The notes: a model not told the origin generated them from the sequence alone. DNA of 64,000 nt from Rossellomorea pakistanensis (GCF_016908495.1 NZ_JAFBDZ010000004.1:458967-522966); one strand, 5' to 3'. Positions 53,095 to 61,994 are shown, numbered from the stretch's first letter. A program made the numbers and translations.

Positions 53095-53148
53095 ATAGTA
53101 ATTGATAATGATTATCGTTGTCAATAGTAGTTGATAACTATTCTCAAT
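53095..53148 (-). promoter_or_regulatory. rhb promoter with two Fur boxes
   Basis: On the minus strand TTGACA (53119-53124) and TACTAT (53095-53100) are 18 bp apart. The plus-strand sequence TTGATAATGATTATCGTTG (53102-53120) fits the Fur consensus and fills the spacer. A second, weaker site GTTGATAACTATTCTCAAT (53130-53148) lies upstream of the -35. Iron-replete repression of the whole operon is expected. Confidence 0.9.
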
Positions 53149-53344
53149 TATTTTTTTGTTTTTCTAGTGACTTAGTAGGAGTTATGTATTTATCCGATAT
53201 AGGCTCGTTCTACTCTTATCACCATGGTCTTTCTACTCAAAAATTAGGTGCTGAATTTGATCTCTTTATATAGAAAACATGACTATTCTCTTAGTTGAAA
53301 ATAGGGGTCTATTTAAGCGTATTAAAGTATAAATGCTGTCCATG

Positions 53345-53690
53345 CCAGATGCTTGGCAACCCGGATTTTGTTGAAGTTTATCGGAAATCGTTAAACTCAT
53401 CGTTAGTTGAAAATATGTATTAAGAGTTGATTATTTCGTACAGTTTTACGGTATTAAAAGTCTCTTTGGATGCTTTCGTATTGGCTCTCGCAAAATGATG
53501 ATAAGAATAGAGTTTTTTGGTGACATGAAAAACCGTGAAAGGGAAAATAATGATAAGAAAAGTCCTCTTTGGGGACGTGTTTCGAGGTTTTAAAATCCTC
53601 TTTGGATGCCGTCATTTCGGCAAACTCACTGTTTCACGGTATTAAAACCCTCTTTCGTACCTTCATTTCGGTTCTCTCAAGCTTTCACAG
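53345..53690. repeat. Degenerate intergenic repeat array
   Basis: Starts with CAACCCGGATTTTGTTGAAG (shared with 42649) and then shows irregular units of about 43-52 bp containing CTCTTTGG(ATGC) at 53462, 53555, 53598 and, diverged, 53650, with GGTATTAAAA or GGTTTTAAAA before them (53450, 53586, 53638). No coding frame. It fills most of the gap between the siderophore promoter and yfkD. Confidence 0.6.
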
Positions 53691-53756
53691 TTAGAGAACT
53701 GAAATTGATATTCCTCCAATCTGTATTCCATTTTTATTAAACCCTCCCCAAATAAA

Positions 53757-53804
53757 AAACCGACTGAAATCAAGATACTAATTCTTGATTTCGGTCGGTT
53801 TTTA
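53757..53804. terminator. Terminator of yfkD
   Basis: AACCGACTGAAATCAAGA and TCTTGATTTCGGTCGGTT pair over 18 bp with one G-T/mismatch, with T-runs on both strands. It directly follows the yfkD stop. Confidence 0.85.
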
Positions 53805-53807
53805 TTC

Positions 53808-54623
53808 TTATCTCGGATGATCACTGGCCACGAATCCAAATGATACATGGTCTTGAACTGGAATCCATGCGCCGATGCCTTGTGACGTGACGTTCTTGAC
53901 GACGATGGAGCGCTTGGTGCCTTTCATTACGAGGAAAACTTCGCCATAAGTGACTTTCCCTTTTTCATTGATTGCTGGTGCGTATGCATAGAGATAACCC
54001 ATTCGCTTTGGTGTAATGTTATATTTATGGTCTTTTTTCGTTCCTGCTCCAATAATGGTTTGGAAGGATAGCGGAAGATCTGTATTTTCCATTGCTTTTA
54101 GCATCATCATTTTTTGGACATCATCAGAATGTGGAACTTTAGCTGTTAGTCCGCCTTTTATGACCTTTTGTGTTTCTTGGACATAGTGGATTTGATAATT
54201 AGATTTACCTCCACGGTTGTCGTAGTAGTTTGTGTTTATTTTTTGATATTCCCAGTTTGGCGCTGTTTCAGTTGATTCATAATTCAGCGGCCATTCGCCA
54301 AGAGAGATCGTGGCTCTCATCCCAAGCGCAAAAGGAGATTTGTTCATGGATGATTCATTTAACATTCTAATTAAGTTCGGGTTTTCGATTTTGACATTGG
54401 ATGTATCAATGAGTTCCTGTGCTAGTTCGCTTGGCTGGAGATATGGAAGGTCCTCAGTCGGATTCGGATACGTATTTTCCTTTGCAATATTCAGTACAGA
54501 TGATGGAACTTTTGCTTTATCTCTTGCTGATTTGTCCTCTTTTACCTCATTAGCTGCTGAAATAGAAGAAGTGACGAATAGGGATAATAATAACATCATG
54601 ATCACGATGCGAAGAGCTTTCAT
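53808..54623 (-). CDS. yfkD: YfkD family exported protein
   Basis: 271 aa with an N-terminal signal peptide (ALRIVIMMLLLSLFVTSSISAA, cleavage near ISA-AN). The mature part is beta-rich with SVLNIAKENTYPNPTEDLPYLQPSE, SLGEWPLNYES and IVVKNVTSQGIGAWIPVQDHVSFGF near the C-terminus, matching B. subtilis YfkD in length and pattern. No lipobox, so it is secreted or cell-wall associated. Function unknown. Synteny with chaA/yfkE and yfkF downstream supports the name. Confidence 0.85.
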   Translation of the reverse strand: MKALRIVIMMLLLSLFVTSSISAANEVKEDKSARDKAKVPSSVLNIAKENTYPNPTEDLPYLQPSELAQELIDTSNVKIENPNLIRMLNESSMNKSPFALGMRATISLGEWPLNYESTETAPNWEYQKINTNYYDNRGGKSNYQIHYVQETQKVIKGGLTAKVPHSDDVQKMMMLKAMENTDLPLSFQTIIGAGTKKDHKYNITPKRMGYLYAYAPAINEKGKVTYGEVFLVMKGTKRSIVVKNVTSQGIGAWIPVQDHVSFGFVASDHPR

Positions 54624-54804
54624 GCTATGACTCCTTTCGAAATAAATGTTTTATTTTTGTTTTTATTTTTTCCCTCTCCAGTCAGGTTATCCGAGAAAAG
54701 ATAAAATTTATTTTAAAAATTATTATTTGAATATTTACAAAATTAAGAATGCGTTATATACTTAGGTTAATCAATAAAGCTTTTTCATTCCTACATTCCC
54801 TTAA

Positions 54805-54841
54805 AAAAACGCGACCTGATGTCTGATCAGGTCGCGTTTTT
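54805..54841 (-). terminator. Terminator of the YitT-family gene
   Basis: AACGCGACCTGAT and ATCAGGTCGCGTT (13 bp perfect) around GTCTG, with T-runs on both strands. It begins 9 bp past the stop. Confidence 0.9.
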
Positions 54842-54846
54842 TTATT

Positions 54847-55719
54847 TTACTCCTTCGCTGAATCATAAAATTTTGATAATGAAAATCCTCTTCCCAGGAT
54901 TTCAGAGGCATTAAGAAAAACAACAAAGGAATCTGGTTCTTGCTCCTGCAATACTTTTTTTAAGTAAATCGCTTCGGGTTGTTCTACTACACAAAAAATC
55001 ATCGCTTTTTCTTTGTTCGTATGTCCACCGATTGAACGGATTTTTGTAAGTCCTCGATCAATTTCATCTTTAATGATCGATTGGATGATCTCTTCCTTTT
55101 CCGTGATGATCATGACAAGTTTTGATGGTGATGTCTGTAGCTGGACGAAATCAATCACTTTACTCGTAACGTAAATGGACATCATCGCATATAAAGCAAG
55201 CTCTAGGTTAAAGACGATGGCAGAGCTTATGACAACTAATCCATCAACGATTAATTGCGAAAACCCGCTTGATAAGCCTGTATATTTTTTCAGCATCTGT
55301 CCAATCATTGCCGTTCCACCTGTCGACCCTTTTCCACGATAAACGGTTCCAAGCCCGACCCCTAAAAGAATTCCTCCATAGATGGCGGATAATAATGGAT
55401 TATCTATTTTGAATGGAATATCAGCCGTCAGCCAAATCGTAAATGGAACAAAGAACGTTCCGATTAACGTTTTTAGACTAAAATCCTTCCCGAGAAGAAC
55501 AATCCCGAGAATAAATAGCGGAATATTAATCATCCACTGTACGTATGCAGGGTTAAATTGATACAACTCATATAAAATCGTACTAATACCGGAAACACCG
55601 CCTGCTGCTAGCTTAGCTGGTAACAGAAATAAATTAAATGATAGACCAACTAAGGCAGATCCGATGATAATCGATAAATACTCAATCATAAGTTTTGTCT
55701 TAGGTGTACTACGTGTCAT
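54847..55719 (-). CDS. YitT family membrane protein (DUF161-DUF2179)
   Basis: 290 aa: five to six membrane helices (about 12-180) with the family motif LPAKLAAGGVSGISTILYEL and VYRGKGSTGGTAMIGQML, then a cytosolic DUF2179 domain (about 200-285: LVMIITEKEEIIQSII, GLTKIRSIGGHTNKEKAMIFCVV). YitT proteins are widespread in Firmicutes, probably transporters or sensors, with no established substrate. It lies between yfkD and chaA, where B. subtilis has none. Monocistronic with its own terminator. Confidence 0.85.
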   Translation of the reverse strand: MTRSTPKTKLMIEYLSIIIGSALVGLSFNLFLLPAKLAAGGVSGISTILYELYQFNPAYVQWMINIPLFILGIVLLGKDFSLKTLIGTFFVPFTIWLTADIPFKIDNPLLSAIYGGILLGVGLGTVYRGKGSTGGTAMIGQMLKKYTGLSSGFSQLIVDGLVVISSAIVFNLELALYAMMSIYVTSKVIDFVQLQTSPSKLVMIITEKEEIIQSIIKDEIDRGLTKIRSIGGHTNKEKAMIFCVVEQPEAIYLKKVLQEQEPDSFVVFLNASEILGRGFSLSKFYDSAKE

Positions 55720-55853
55720 TCTTCATCAAGATCCTTTCATTTATATCCTTTACTCGACCTTACTATACTAACATAAAGTTCAATCTTCATATGTAAAGTT
55801 TCATATGAAATCGGCATTTTCTTTGATGAAAAGGAACTAGATACTATTTTTTT

Positions 55854-55975
55854 AGGCTGCTTTCATCAACATTGTTGTTATTTGAAAAAGAGTTAGTTGG
55901 TTTCCGCTCTAACCAACCTTTTCACAAAAAAAATTCTGTTCTAAAAAAAACAGCAATCTTGTAGAAAACAGTCTT
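55854..55975. repeat. Internally deleted copy of the 46207 element
   Basis: 122 bp. Both ends match the 221-bp element (AGGCTGCTTTCATCAACATTG at the left; CAGCAATCTTGTAGAAAACA then GTCTT at the right) and the inner GTTAGTTGG/CTAACCAACC pair is kept, but the GC-rich centre is gone. It lies between the YitT and chaA genes. Confidence 0.7.
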
Positions 55976-56058
55976 TTTTGAAAAATACTATTTCCATGAG
56001 TACAAATCGTTTTTTTATTTACTTTCAAACTAGTTCTTCATCGAAACTTTTTCATTAG

Positions 56059-56103
56059 AAAAGCTGGTTAGTTTTCCTTAGCGTAGGAACTAACCAGCTT
56101 TTT
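56059..56103 (-). terminator. Terminator of chaA
   Basis: AAAAGCTGGTTAGTT and AACTAACCAGCTTTT (15 bp perfect) around a 13-nt loop, with T-runs on both sides. It lies 10 bp past the chaA stop. Confidence 0.9.
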
Positions 56104-56112
56104 ATACATTCC

Positions 56113-57168
56113 TTATAAGAGATAAAACCCTATTCCCATAATTAAATAGGCGGCTAATAATGTTAAACCTTCAAACCAGTTGGTCTCACCGTCATTGGAA
56201 ATGACGATGGTGACAAGGACCGCCGATACCATTGCAACAAGCTCCGGTAATGTGAATACAAGCGGCATTGTCGTTTCATAAAATAGTGAAATTAATACAA
56301 GGACTGGGGCTACAAACATGGCGATTTGCAAGGTAGATCCGACGGCAATTTCCACCGCAATATCCATCTTGTTTTTGTATGCCATAATGATGGCAGAAGC
56401 ATGCTCTGCTGCGTTCCCGACAATGGCTACAATGATAACCCCGATAAATAATTCACTCCAGCCGAAGGTCTCACCTACGACTTCAAAAGTATGAACGAGA
56501 CTTTCAGCCACATACGCTACCGCTGCCGTTGAAATAGCTAAGATAAGGAGCGCTTTCCCTTTTCCCCATTCCGGTTCTTCATGTGAATGATCTTGACCTT
56601 CTTCATCATGCTGGTACACTCCACGGTGAGTAACCAATTTGAAAAACAATGCAAATAGGTAGAGAGCAATTAAAATAATCGATACACCGATACTTAGCGA
56701 CATCGTTTTCGTTTCATTCATATCCTGTGCAAATACTTCAGGAATAACAAAAGCTACAATGATAGCAAACATCAATAAACCCGAGTTGTGCCTGGCATCA
56801 AAGACATTAAATTTTTGACGTTTGAATTTCAATCCCCCTACAAAGAACGAGAGACCAGCCACTAGTAATAGGTTTCCTAAAACTGATCCTGTTAACGAGG
56901 CCAAAACAACCTCGATCAGACCCTCTTTTAGTGCAAAAATGGAAATGATTAATTCCACGGCATTTCCAAAGGTAGCGTTTAAAAGTCCCCCAATTCTCGG
57001 TCCAGCCACAACAGCCAAACTTTCTGTCGCTCTCCCCATAAAGCTTGCGAGAGCAACGATGGTGACGCAATAGACTACAAACATCATGACAGTCGGCCAA
57101 TGAAGTAAGTTACCAATGACGGATAATGGAACCCCGACCAAGGCGATAATGGCAAAAACTTTACCCAT
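56113..57168 (-). CDS. chaA: Calcium/proton antiporter (CAX/ChaA, YfkE)
   Basis: 351 aa, eleven predicted helices. The two inverted alpha repeats that form the ion path are visible: FGNAVELIISIFALKEG (about 69-85) and VGNAAEHASAIIMAYKNKMD (about 250-269), with an acidic loop HDEEGQDHSHEEPE between halves. It exchanges cytosolic Ca2+ for protons. B. subtilis YfkE (ChaA) is a structurally known member and lies beside yfkD and yfkF, as here. The gene diverges from the PPOX gene. Confidence 0.92.
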   Translation of the reverse strand: MGKVFAIIALVGVPLSVIGNLLHWPTVMMFVVYCVTIVALASFMGRATESLAVVAGPRIGGLLNATFGNAVELIISIFALKEGLIEVVLASLTGSVLGNLLLVAGLSFFVGGLKFKRQKFNVFDARHNSGLLMFAIIVAFVIPEVFAQDMNETKTMSLSIGVSIILIALYLFALFFKLVTHRGVYQHDEEGQDHSHEEPEWGKGKALLILAISTAAVAYVAESLVHTFEVVGETFGWSELFIGVIIVAIVGNAAEHASAIIMAYKNKMDIAVEIAVGSTLQIAMFVAPVLVLISLFYETTMPLVFTLPELVAMVSAVLVTIVISNDGETNWFEGLTLLAAYLIMGIGFYLL

Positions 57169-57251
57169 AGTTTTCCTCTTTTCTTTTTAAAGGATTAAAA
57201 AACGAAGAATTAGACACATTATGATTAAAACTCACTTAAGGAGGCTTCATT

Positions 57252-57671
57252 ATGCCAGAAACATTAAAAGACCATGTTCTAGATTTGTTTTCTCACCATA
57301 AAATTGGTACATTAGCGACAGTCAGAAACAACAAACCCTATTCACGGTTTATGTTATTTTCCAACGAGGATTTAATCTTATACACTGCTACTAATAAGCA
57401 TGCCCATAAGACAGAAGATATTGCAGAAAATCCTCTTGTTCATATCTTGCTAGGCTATGAACGTGATAGTTCACATCAGCATTACGTCGAGATTGAAGGA
57501 AAAGCTGAAGTTGAAGAATCACAAGAATTAAGAGAAAGATTCTGGTATGACTCATTGAAACCATGGATCGCGAGTGTAGATGACCCAGAATATTTACTAT
57601 TGAAAATCACTCCCGAAACCATACTTTACTTTGAAAAACCCGGTGATGAACCAAAAGAACTAAGCTTCTAA
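57252..57671 (+). CDS. Pyridoxamine-phosphate-oxidase-fold protein (general stress protein 26-like)
   Basis: 139 aa, one FMN-binding split barrel: KIGTLATVRNNKPYSRFMLFSNEDLILYTATNKHAHKTEDIAENPLVHILLGY (about 17-69) followed by YVEIEGKAEVEES. This is the YdaG/GSP26 subgroup of PPOX-like proteins, which bind FMN or F420-type cofactors and reduce small molecules. AAGGAGGC precedes the ATG. No SigB promoter was recognised upstream, so stress control is not shown. Divergent from chaA. Confidence 0.85.
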   Translation: MPETLKDHVLDLFSHHKIGTLATVRNNKPYSRFMLFSNEDLILYTATNKHAHKTEDIAENPLVHILLGYERDSSHQHYVEIEGKAEVEESQELRERFWYDSLKPWIASVDDPEYLLLKITPETILYFEKPGDEPKELSF

Positions 57672-57738
57672 TTTTTAACCTTTTTTGTACCTGGTACCTT
57701 TTAATTTTTTATACCCAGCATAAAGCAGGGAGTTATTC

Positions 57739-58010
57739 ACTCTATTGAAGTCGTCATTTTTGCTTTTCCGCTTTTTCATGGCCTCATTCGACTCTATTGA
57801 GGGCTCCATTTTCGCTGTTCCGCTTTTTCAGGGCCCCATTCTACTCTATTGGGGGCTCCATTTTCGCTTTTCCGCTTTTCCAGGGTCTCATTCGACTCTA
57901 TTGAAGGCTCCATTTTCGCTTTTCCGCTTTTCCAGGGTCTCATTCGACTCTATTGGGGGCTTCATTTTTGCTTATCTGCTTTTTCAGGGCCTCATTCAAT
58001 CTATTGAGGA
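57739..58010 (+). repeat. 52-bp tandem array, six units
   Basis: (A/C)TCTATTG occurs at 57739, 57791, 57843, 57895, 57947 and 57999, exactly 52 bp apart each time. Units contain GGGCTCCATTTTCGCTTTTCCGC or close variants. Because 52 is not a multiple of three, the open frame across it is accidental. It lies between the PPOX and OsmC genes, 3' of both. Confidence 0.92.
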
Positions 58011-58048
58011 CTTCATTTTCTCCCCCCTTGGCCTTTTTGCCTGCACAT

Positions 58049-58429
58049 TTAAATCAATTCAAATGTTTCTTCAACTTCTATACTCCCAATCACAGACTGG
58101 ACCATTGAGCAATTTTTTTGGGTTAGTGCCAACGCCTTTTTTATTTTCACTGGCTTTAGATTGGTTCCTTTAATTTTAAAGTGAAGGTGAATTTTTTCTA
58201 TTCGGCTTGCTTTTTCCTCATTTCGTTCTACTTTCGCTTCAATATGTATATCATCGAAGGAGAGCCTCATCTTTTCCAAGACTTTTCGTAATACACCTCC
58301 ACTACAGACAGCTATTGAAGAAACCATTAGTTGATAGGGTCTATACCCATAGGTTTCATCCCCCGAAACATCCAAATCTCCATAAGGAAGCTTTGCTTGA
58401 AAGCCGCCTTCATTCATCTTAAATTCCAT
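58049..58429 (-). CDS. OsmC family peroxiredoxin-like protein
   Basis: 126 aa from ATG 58429 (AAAGGAGC upstream of the shorter start). The fold is shown by GYRPYQLMVSSIAVCSGGVLRKVLEKM (about 34-60, peroxidatic Cys near 48) and IHLHFKIKGTNLKPVKIKKALALTQKNCSMVQSV (about 81-114, second Cys near 108). Spacing of about 60 residues between the cysteines is typical of OsmC/Ohr hydroperoxide reductases, though the N-terminal Arg is not obvious; the YhfA-like subgroup is possible. Convergent with the PPOX gene. Confidence 0.85.
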   Translation of the reverse strand: MEFKMNEGGFQAKLPYGDLDVSGDETYGYRPYQLMVSSIAVCSGGVLRKVLEKMRLSFDDIHIEAKVERNEEKASRIEKIHLHFKIKGTNLKPVKIKKALALTQKNCSMVQSVIGSIEVEETFELI

Positions 58430-58554
58430 TTTTTTTGCTCCTTTCAGTTTTATTTTCATACAAAATTTTACTGTAACTACTTCCTTCTTGCCAATGGGGC
58501 ATATTGACGATACTATTCAAGGAGGGAAAAAATTACATGTAGGAGAAATGGGCA

Positions 58555-59748
58555 ATGGATAGAATTAAATTACGATTTTGGATCTTAATTAGTATTGTGG
58601 CGATCTCAGGGTTTTCACAAGGAATGTTGCTTCCATTAATCGCGATTATTTTCGAAAATGACGGGATTTCTTCTTCTCTAAACGGACTTAATGCCACCGG
58701 ATTATATATTGGCATTTTGCTAGTCTCTCCTTTTATGGAAGCTCCTTTAAGAAAGTATGGTTATAAACCCATCATTATTACCGGAGGGCTGCTTGTTGTT
58801 GCATCACTAGCACTCTTCCCCCTATGGAAATCCTTTTGGTTTTGGTTTCTGTTAAGATTAATAATTGGTATTGGGGATCATGCCCTTCATTTTGGAACAC
58901 AAACATGGATTACATCGTTTTCCCCCATTGAAAAAAGGGGAAGGAATATTGCCATTTACGGATTATTCTTTGGGATTGGTTTTGCTGTTGGACCTTTAAT
59001 GGCTCCTTTGGTCAAAATTAATGAGGCTCTGCCTTTTATCATCTCTTCTATCCTATGTCTGATTGCTTGGGGATTTTTGTTTATTTTAAAAAATGATTTC
59101 CCAGAGCAAACGATAGAGGTTAATTCTTTTAAAGAGACGATGAAACGATTTTCAAAAGCTTGTAAGTATGCTTGGGTTGCCTTCCTACCTCCATTAGGTT
59201 ATGGGTTTCTCGAGTCATCCTTAAATGGGAGTTTCCCTGTTTACGGTCTTAGAATTGGGCTGGATGTAGCAAGTGTGTCCTTACTACTAACCTCTTTCGC
59301 GATTGGGGCAATCGTTTTTCAACTGCCACTTGGGATTCTAAGTGATCGTTACGGCAGACGAAACATCTTGATGATTATTCTGCTTCTAGGCTTTTTTAGT
59401 TTTTCAGCGGCAAGCTTTCTCGAACATTCCATTATTGCCTTAACGATTTGTTTATTTTTAGCAGGGATGGTCGTAGGCTCTACCTTTTCGCTTGGAATTA
59501 GTTACATGACCGATTTAATGCCAAAGAATTATTTACCAACGGGAAACTTGCTCTGTGGAATGGCTTTTAGTATAGGAAGTTTGGTTGGTCCATACTTAGG
59601 AGGGCTGTTTATCGAATACCTTGAAGGAGTTAGCTTCTTCTTTATCATCAGTCTTATTCTATTAATCATTTTTCTAACCGTCGTTTTCTTCGGGCAAAAG
59701 TCAGATCAAATCACAACCACAGTAGAACAAAACTATAAACATTCTTAA
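58555..59748 (+). CDS. yfkF: MFS transporter, YfkF-like
   Basis: 397 aa, twelve helices. It has the MFS motif A variant GILSDRYGRRNILMI (about 261-275) between helices 8 and 9 and an early GFSQGMLLPLIAIIFEND segment. Its position near yfkD and chaA agrees with B. subtilis yfkF, a putative drug/metabolite efflux pump of unknown substrate. GTAGGAG lies upstream of the ATG. A hairpin at 59860 may terminate it. Confidence 0.82.
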   Translation: MDRIKLRFWILISIVAISGFSQGMLLPLIAIIFENDGISSSLNGLNATGLYIGILLVSPFMEAPLRKYGYKPIIITGGLLVVASLALFPLWKSFWFWFLLRLIIGIGDHALHFGTQTWITSFSPIEKRGRNIAIYGLFFGIGFAVGPLMAPLVKINEALPFIISSILCLIAWGFLFILKNDFPEQTIEVNSFKETMKRFSKACKYAWVAFLPPLGYGFLESSLNGSFPVYGLRIGLDVASVSLLLTSFAIGAIVFQLPLGILSDRYGRRNILMIILLLGFFSFSAASFLEHSIIALTICLFLAGMVVGSTFSLGISYMTDLMPKNYLPTGNLLCGMAFSIGSLVGPYLGGLFIEYLEGVSFFFIISLILLIIFLTVVFFGQKSDQITTTVEQNYKHS

Positions 59749-59859
59749 ATTAGAACAAATATCTTTCCAGTACATAAACTGTATGGTAAGATATTGATAA
59801 TTAAATAATGATACGTCAACAAAGGACCTTTTTATAAAGGGACTCGTTTTTCCAGAAAT

Positions 59860-59892
59860 GCTGTCATCTCAACAAAGATGACAGCTTTCGTC
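59860..59892 (+). terminator. Hairpin between yfkF and the P-type ATPase gene
   Basis: GCTGTCATC and GATGACAGC (9 bp perfect) around an 8-nt loop, followed by TTTCGTCGTTT. It is a modest terminator, 111 bp after yfkF; it could also belong to the leader of the ATPase gene. Confidence 0.55.
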
Positions 59893-60033
59893 GTTTAATA
59901 GGGGAAATGATGTTGATTATCTCTCTCAATGAGAAATGAACTGCCCTCTGAGAATGCATCAAAGAATATAGACGCAAAGATAACATCAACAGAATAAAAA
60001 TAAATAAGGATTTACGAACGGAGGAGATCTACT

Positions 60034-61956
60034 ATGAGTTCTGAAGCCAAATCAATTAGTCTTCATCAAAAGCAATCCGCCCCACCCTCTTTTCTTGAAA
60101 AAATAAAGCCCCATACTGAATTAATCGCAGCATTAATAAGTGGTGTTCTGATTTTACTAGGGTGGTTATTATCAGAAAATGATGGTACCTTATCCATCAT
60201 TTCGTACCTATTAGCTTTTATGATTGGTGGTTATGCCAAGGCGAAAGAAGGTATAGAAGAGACGATTGAAAATAAAGAACTTAATGTTGAAATGCTGATG
60301 ATCTTTGCTGCAGTTGGATCCGCGATTATCGGCTATTGGACAGAGGGTGCGATTTTAATATTTATTTTTGCCGTTAGTGGAGCTCTAGAAACCTACACTT
60401 TAAATAAAAGTCAAAAAGAGATTTCCTCTCTCATGGAGTTGCAGCCTGAAGAAGCTCTTCGGGTTTCAAATGGAGAAGAAGAACGTGTTCATGTTTCTAA
60501 GCTTGCTCTGAATGATTTCATTTTAATTAAACCTGGTGAACGTGTCCCATCTGATGGGGAAATCGTAAAAGGAGAAACCACGATTGATGAAGCCGCCATA
60601 TCTGGCGAATCGATTCCAGTGACGAAATCACCGGGTGATGATATTTATGCTGGAACGGTAAATATGAACGGTGCCATCACGGTGAAAATTACCAAACCAA
60701 GCTCTGAAACCCTTTTCCAAAAGATCATTAATCTCGTTCAAACGGCGCAAAGTGAAAAATCACCTTCTCAGCAGTTTATAGAGAAATTTGAAGGAAGATA
60801 TGTTAAAGCTGTATTAATTTCCGTTGCCATTATGATGTTTCTCCCTCACTTTTTGTTTGGCTGGAGCTGGACGGAAACCTTTTACCGAGCTATGGTCCTT
60901 CTTGTTGTAGCCTCTCCTTGTGCGTTAGTGGCTTCAATCATGCCTGCTACGCTATCTGCGATTTCGAATGGTGCACGCCACGGTATTCTGTTCAAAGGCG
61001 GTATGCACTTAGAAAACCTTAGTCAATTAAAAGCGATTGCCTTTGATAAAACTGGAACGTTAACACAAGGAAAACCTGAGGTGACAGATGTTGTATTGAA
61101 AGATGGGCAGTCTGTCGAGGAACTAATTAAAGTTGTTGCTTCCATTGAAAATCAATCGAATCATCCATTAGCACAAGCGATTGTGAAATATGCAAAAACT
61201 GCTTATGGAATAAAATTAGAGGAGCCTTCACGCCTAGAAGATGTTGCCGGCTGGGGTGTAAAAGCACAAATGCAAGGTCAGGAATGGAAAATCGGAAAGC
61301 CTGAATTTGTCGGAAAAGAAGCGGCCAATCATTTTGAAAATGGTGCCCTCGTGCAGCTCTCATCAGAAGGAAAAACAGTTGTCTGCGTTGAAAATGAAAA
61401 TGGAATTGTCGCATTGTTTGCCCTTAAAGACAAAGTCCGTACAGAAACAAAAAAGGCATTAAAACGTTTAAACCAAGCAGGGATCTACACGATTATGCTT
61501 ACTGGGGATAGCGAAAAAACCGCTCATGCGATTGCAAAAGAAGCAAATGTATCCGACTATATTTCAGAATGCCTTCCAGAAACAAAGGTAGCTGAACTGA
61601 AGAAGCTTATGGAAAAGTACGATACCGTCGCAATGGTCGGCGATGGCATTAATGACGCCCCTGCCCTAGCAACCTCCGATGTAGGAATCGCAATGGGGGA
61701 AGGAACAGATGTCGCATTAGAAACCGCGGATATTGTCCTAATGAAAAATGATCTAACACGGATTGCCGAAGCCGTTCAATTGTCAAAGAAAATGCAAAAA
61801 ATCGTCAAGCAGAATGTAGTATTTTCTATTGCAGTGATTATGCTATTGATTGCCTCTAATTTCTTACAAATAGTAGATTTACCATATGGTGTTATTGGGC
61901 ATGAAGGTAGTACGATATTAGTTATTTTGAATGGGTTAAGATTGTTGAAGTCATAA
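60034..61956 (+). CDS. zosA: P1B-type heavy-metal ATPase, ZosA/CadA-like
   Basis: 640 aa, no N-terminal CxxC metal-binding domain. The actuator loop has TIDEAAISGESIPVTKSPGD (about 184-203); transmembrane metal site LLVVASPCALVAS (SPC, about 289-301); phosphorylation site AFDKTGTLTQGKP; nucleotide domain with the SNHPLAQAIVKYAK His-Pro motif; hinge MLTGDSEKT and AMVGDGINDAPALATSD. Length and the SPC motif fit B. subtilis ZosA, a zinc-transporting ATPase linked to peroxide stress, but CadA-type Zn/Cd export is possible. No convincing PerR or Zur box was seen upstream. GGAGGAGATC precedes the ATG. Confidence 0.85.
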   Translation: MSSEAKSISLHQKQSAPPSFLEKIKPHTELIAALISGVLILLGWLLSENDGTLSIISYLLAFMIGGYAKAKEGIEETIENKELNVEMLMIFAAVGSAIIGYWTEGAILIFIFAVSGALETYTLNKSQKEISSLMELQPEEALRVSNGEEERVHVSKLALNDFILIKPGERVPSDGEIVKGETTIDEAAISGESIPVTKSPGDDIYAGTVNMNGAITVKITKPSSETLFQKIINLVQTAQSEKSPSQQFIEKFEGRYVKAVLISVAIMMFLPHFLFGWSWTETFYRAMVLLVVASPCALVASIMPATLSAISNGARHGILFKGGMHLENLSQLKAIAFDKTGTLTQGKPEVTDVVLKDGQSVEELIKVVASIENQSNHPLAQAIVKYAKTAYGIKLEEPSRLEDVAGWGVKAQMQGQEWKIGKPEFVGKEAANHFENGALVQLSSEGKTVVCVENENGIVALFALKDKVRTETKKALKRLNQAGIYTIMLTGDSEKTAHAIAKEANVSDYISECLPETKVAELKKLMEKYDTVAMVGDGINDAPALATSDVGIAMGEGTDVALETADIVLMKNDLTRIAEAVQLSKKMQKIVKQNVVFSIAVIMLLIASNFLQIVDLPYGVIGHEGSTILVILNGLRLLKS

Positions 61957-61960
61957 TACG

Positions 61961-61994
61961 AAAGGCTGTCTCCTTCTGGGGACAGCCTTTTATT
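61961..61994 (+). terminator. Terminator of the P-type ATPase gene
   Basis: AAAGGCTGTC and GACAGCCTTT (10 bp perfect) around a 10-nt loop, followed by TATTGCTTTTTT. It starts 5 bp past the stop codon. Confidence 0.85.

Noticed and set aside
57745..58173. 142-aa plus-strand ORF
   Set aside because: It runs through the 52-bp tandem array, whose unit is not a multiple of three, and overlaps the OsmC gene on the other strand.
59749..60033. PerR or Zur box before the ZosA-like gene
   Set aside because: AT-rich stretches such as TTGATAATTAAATAATG have too many mismatches to either consensus.
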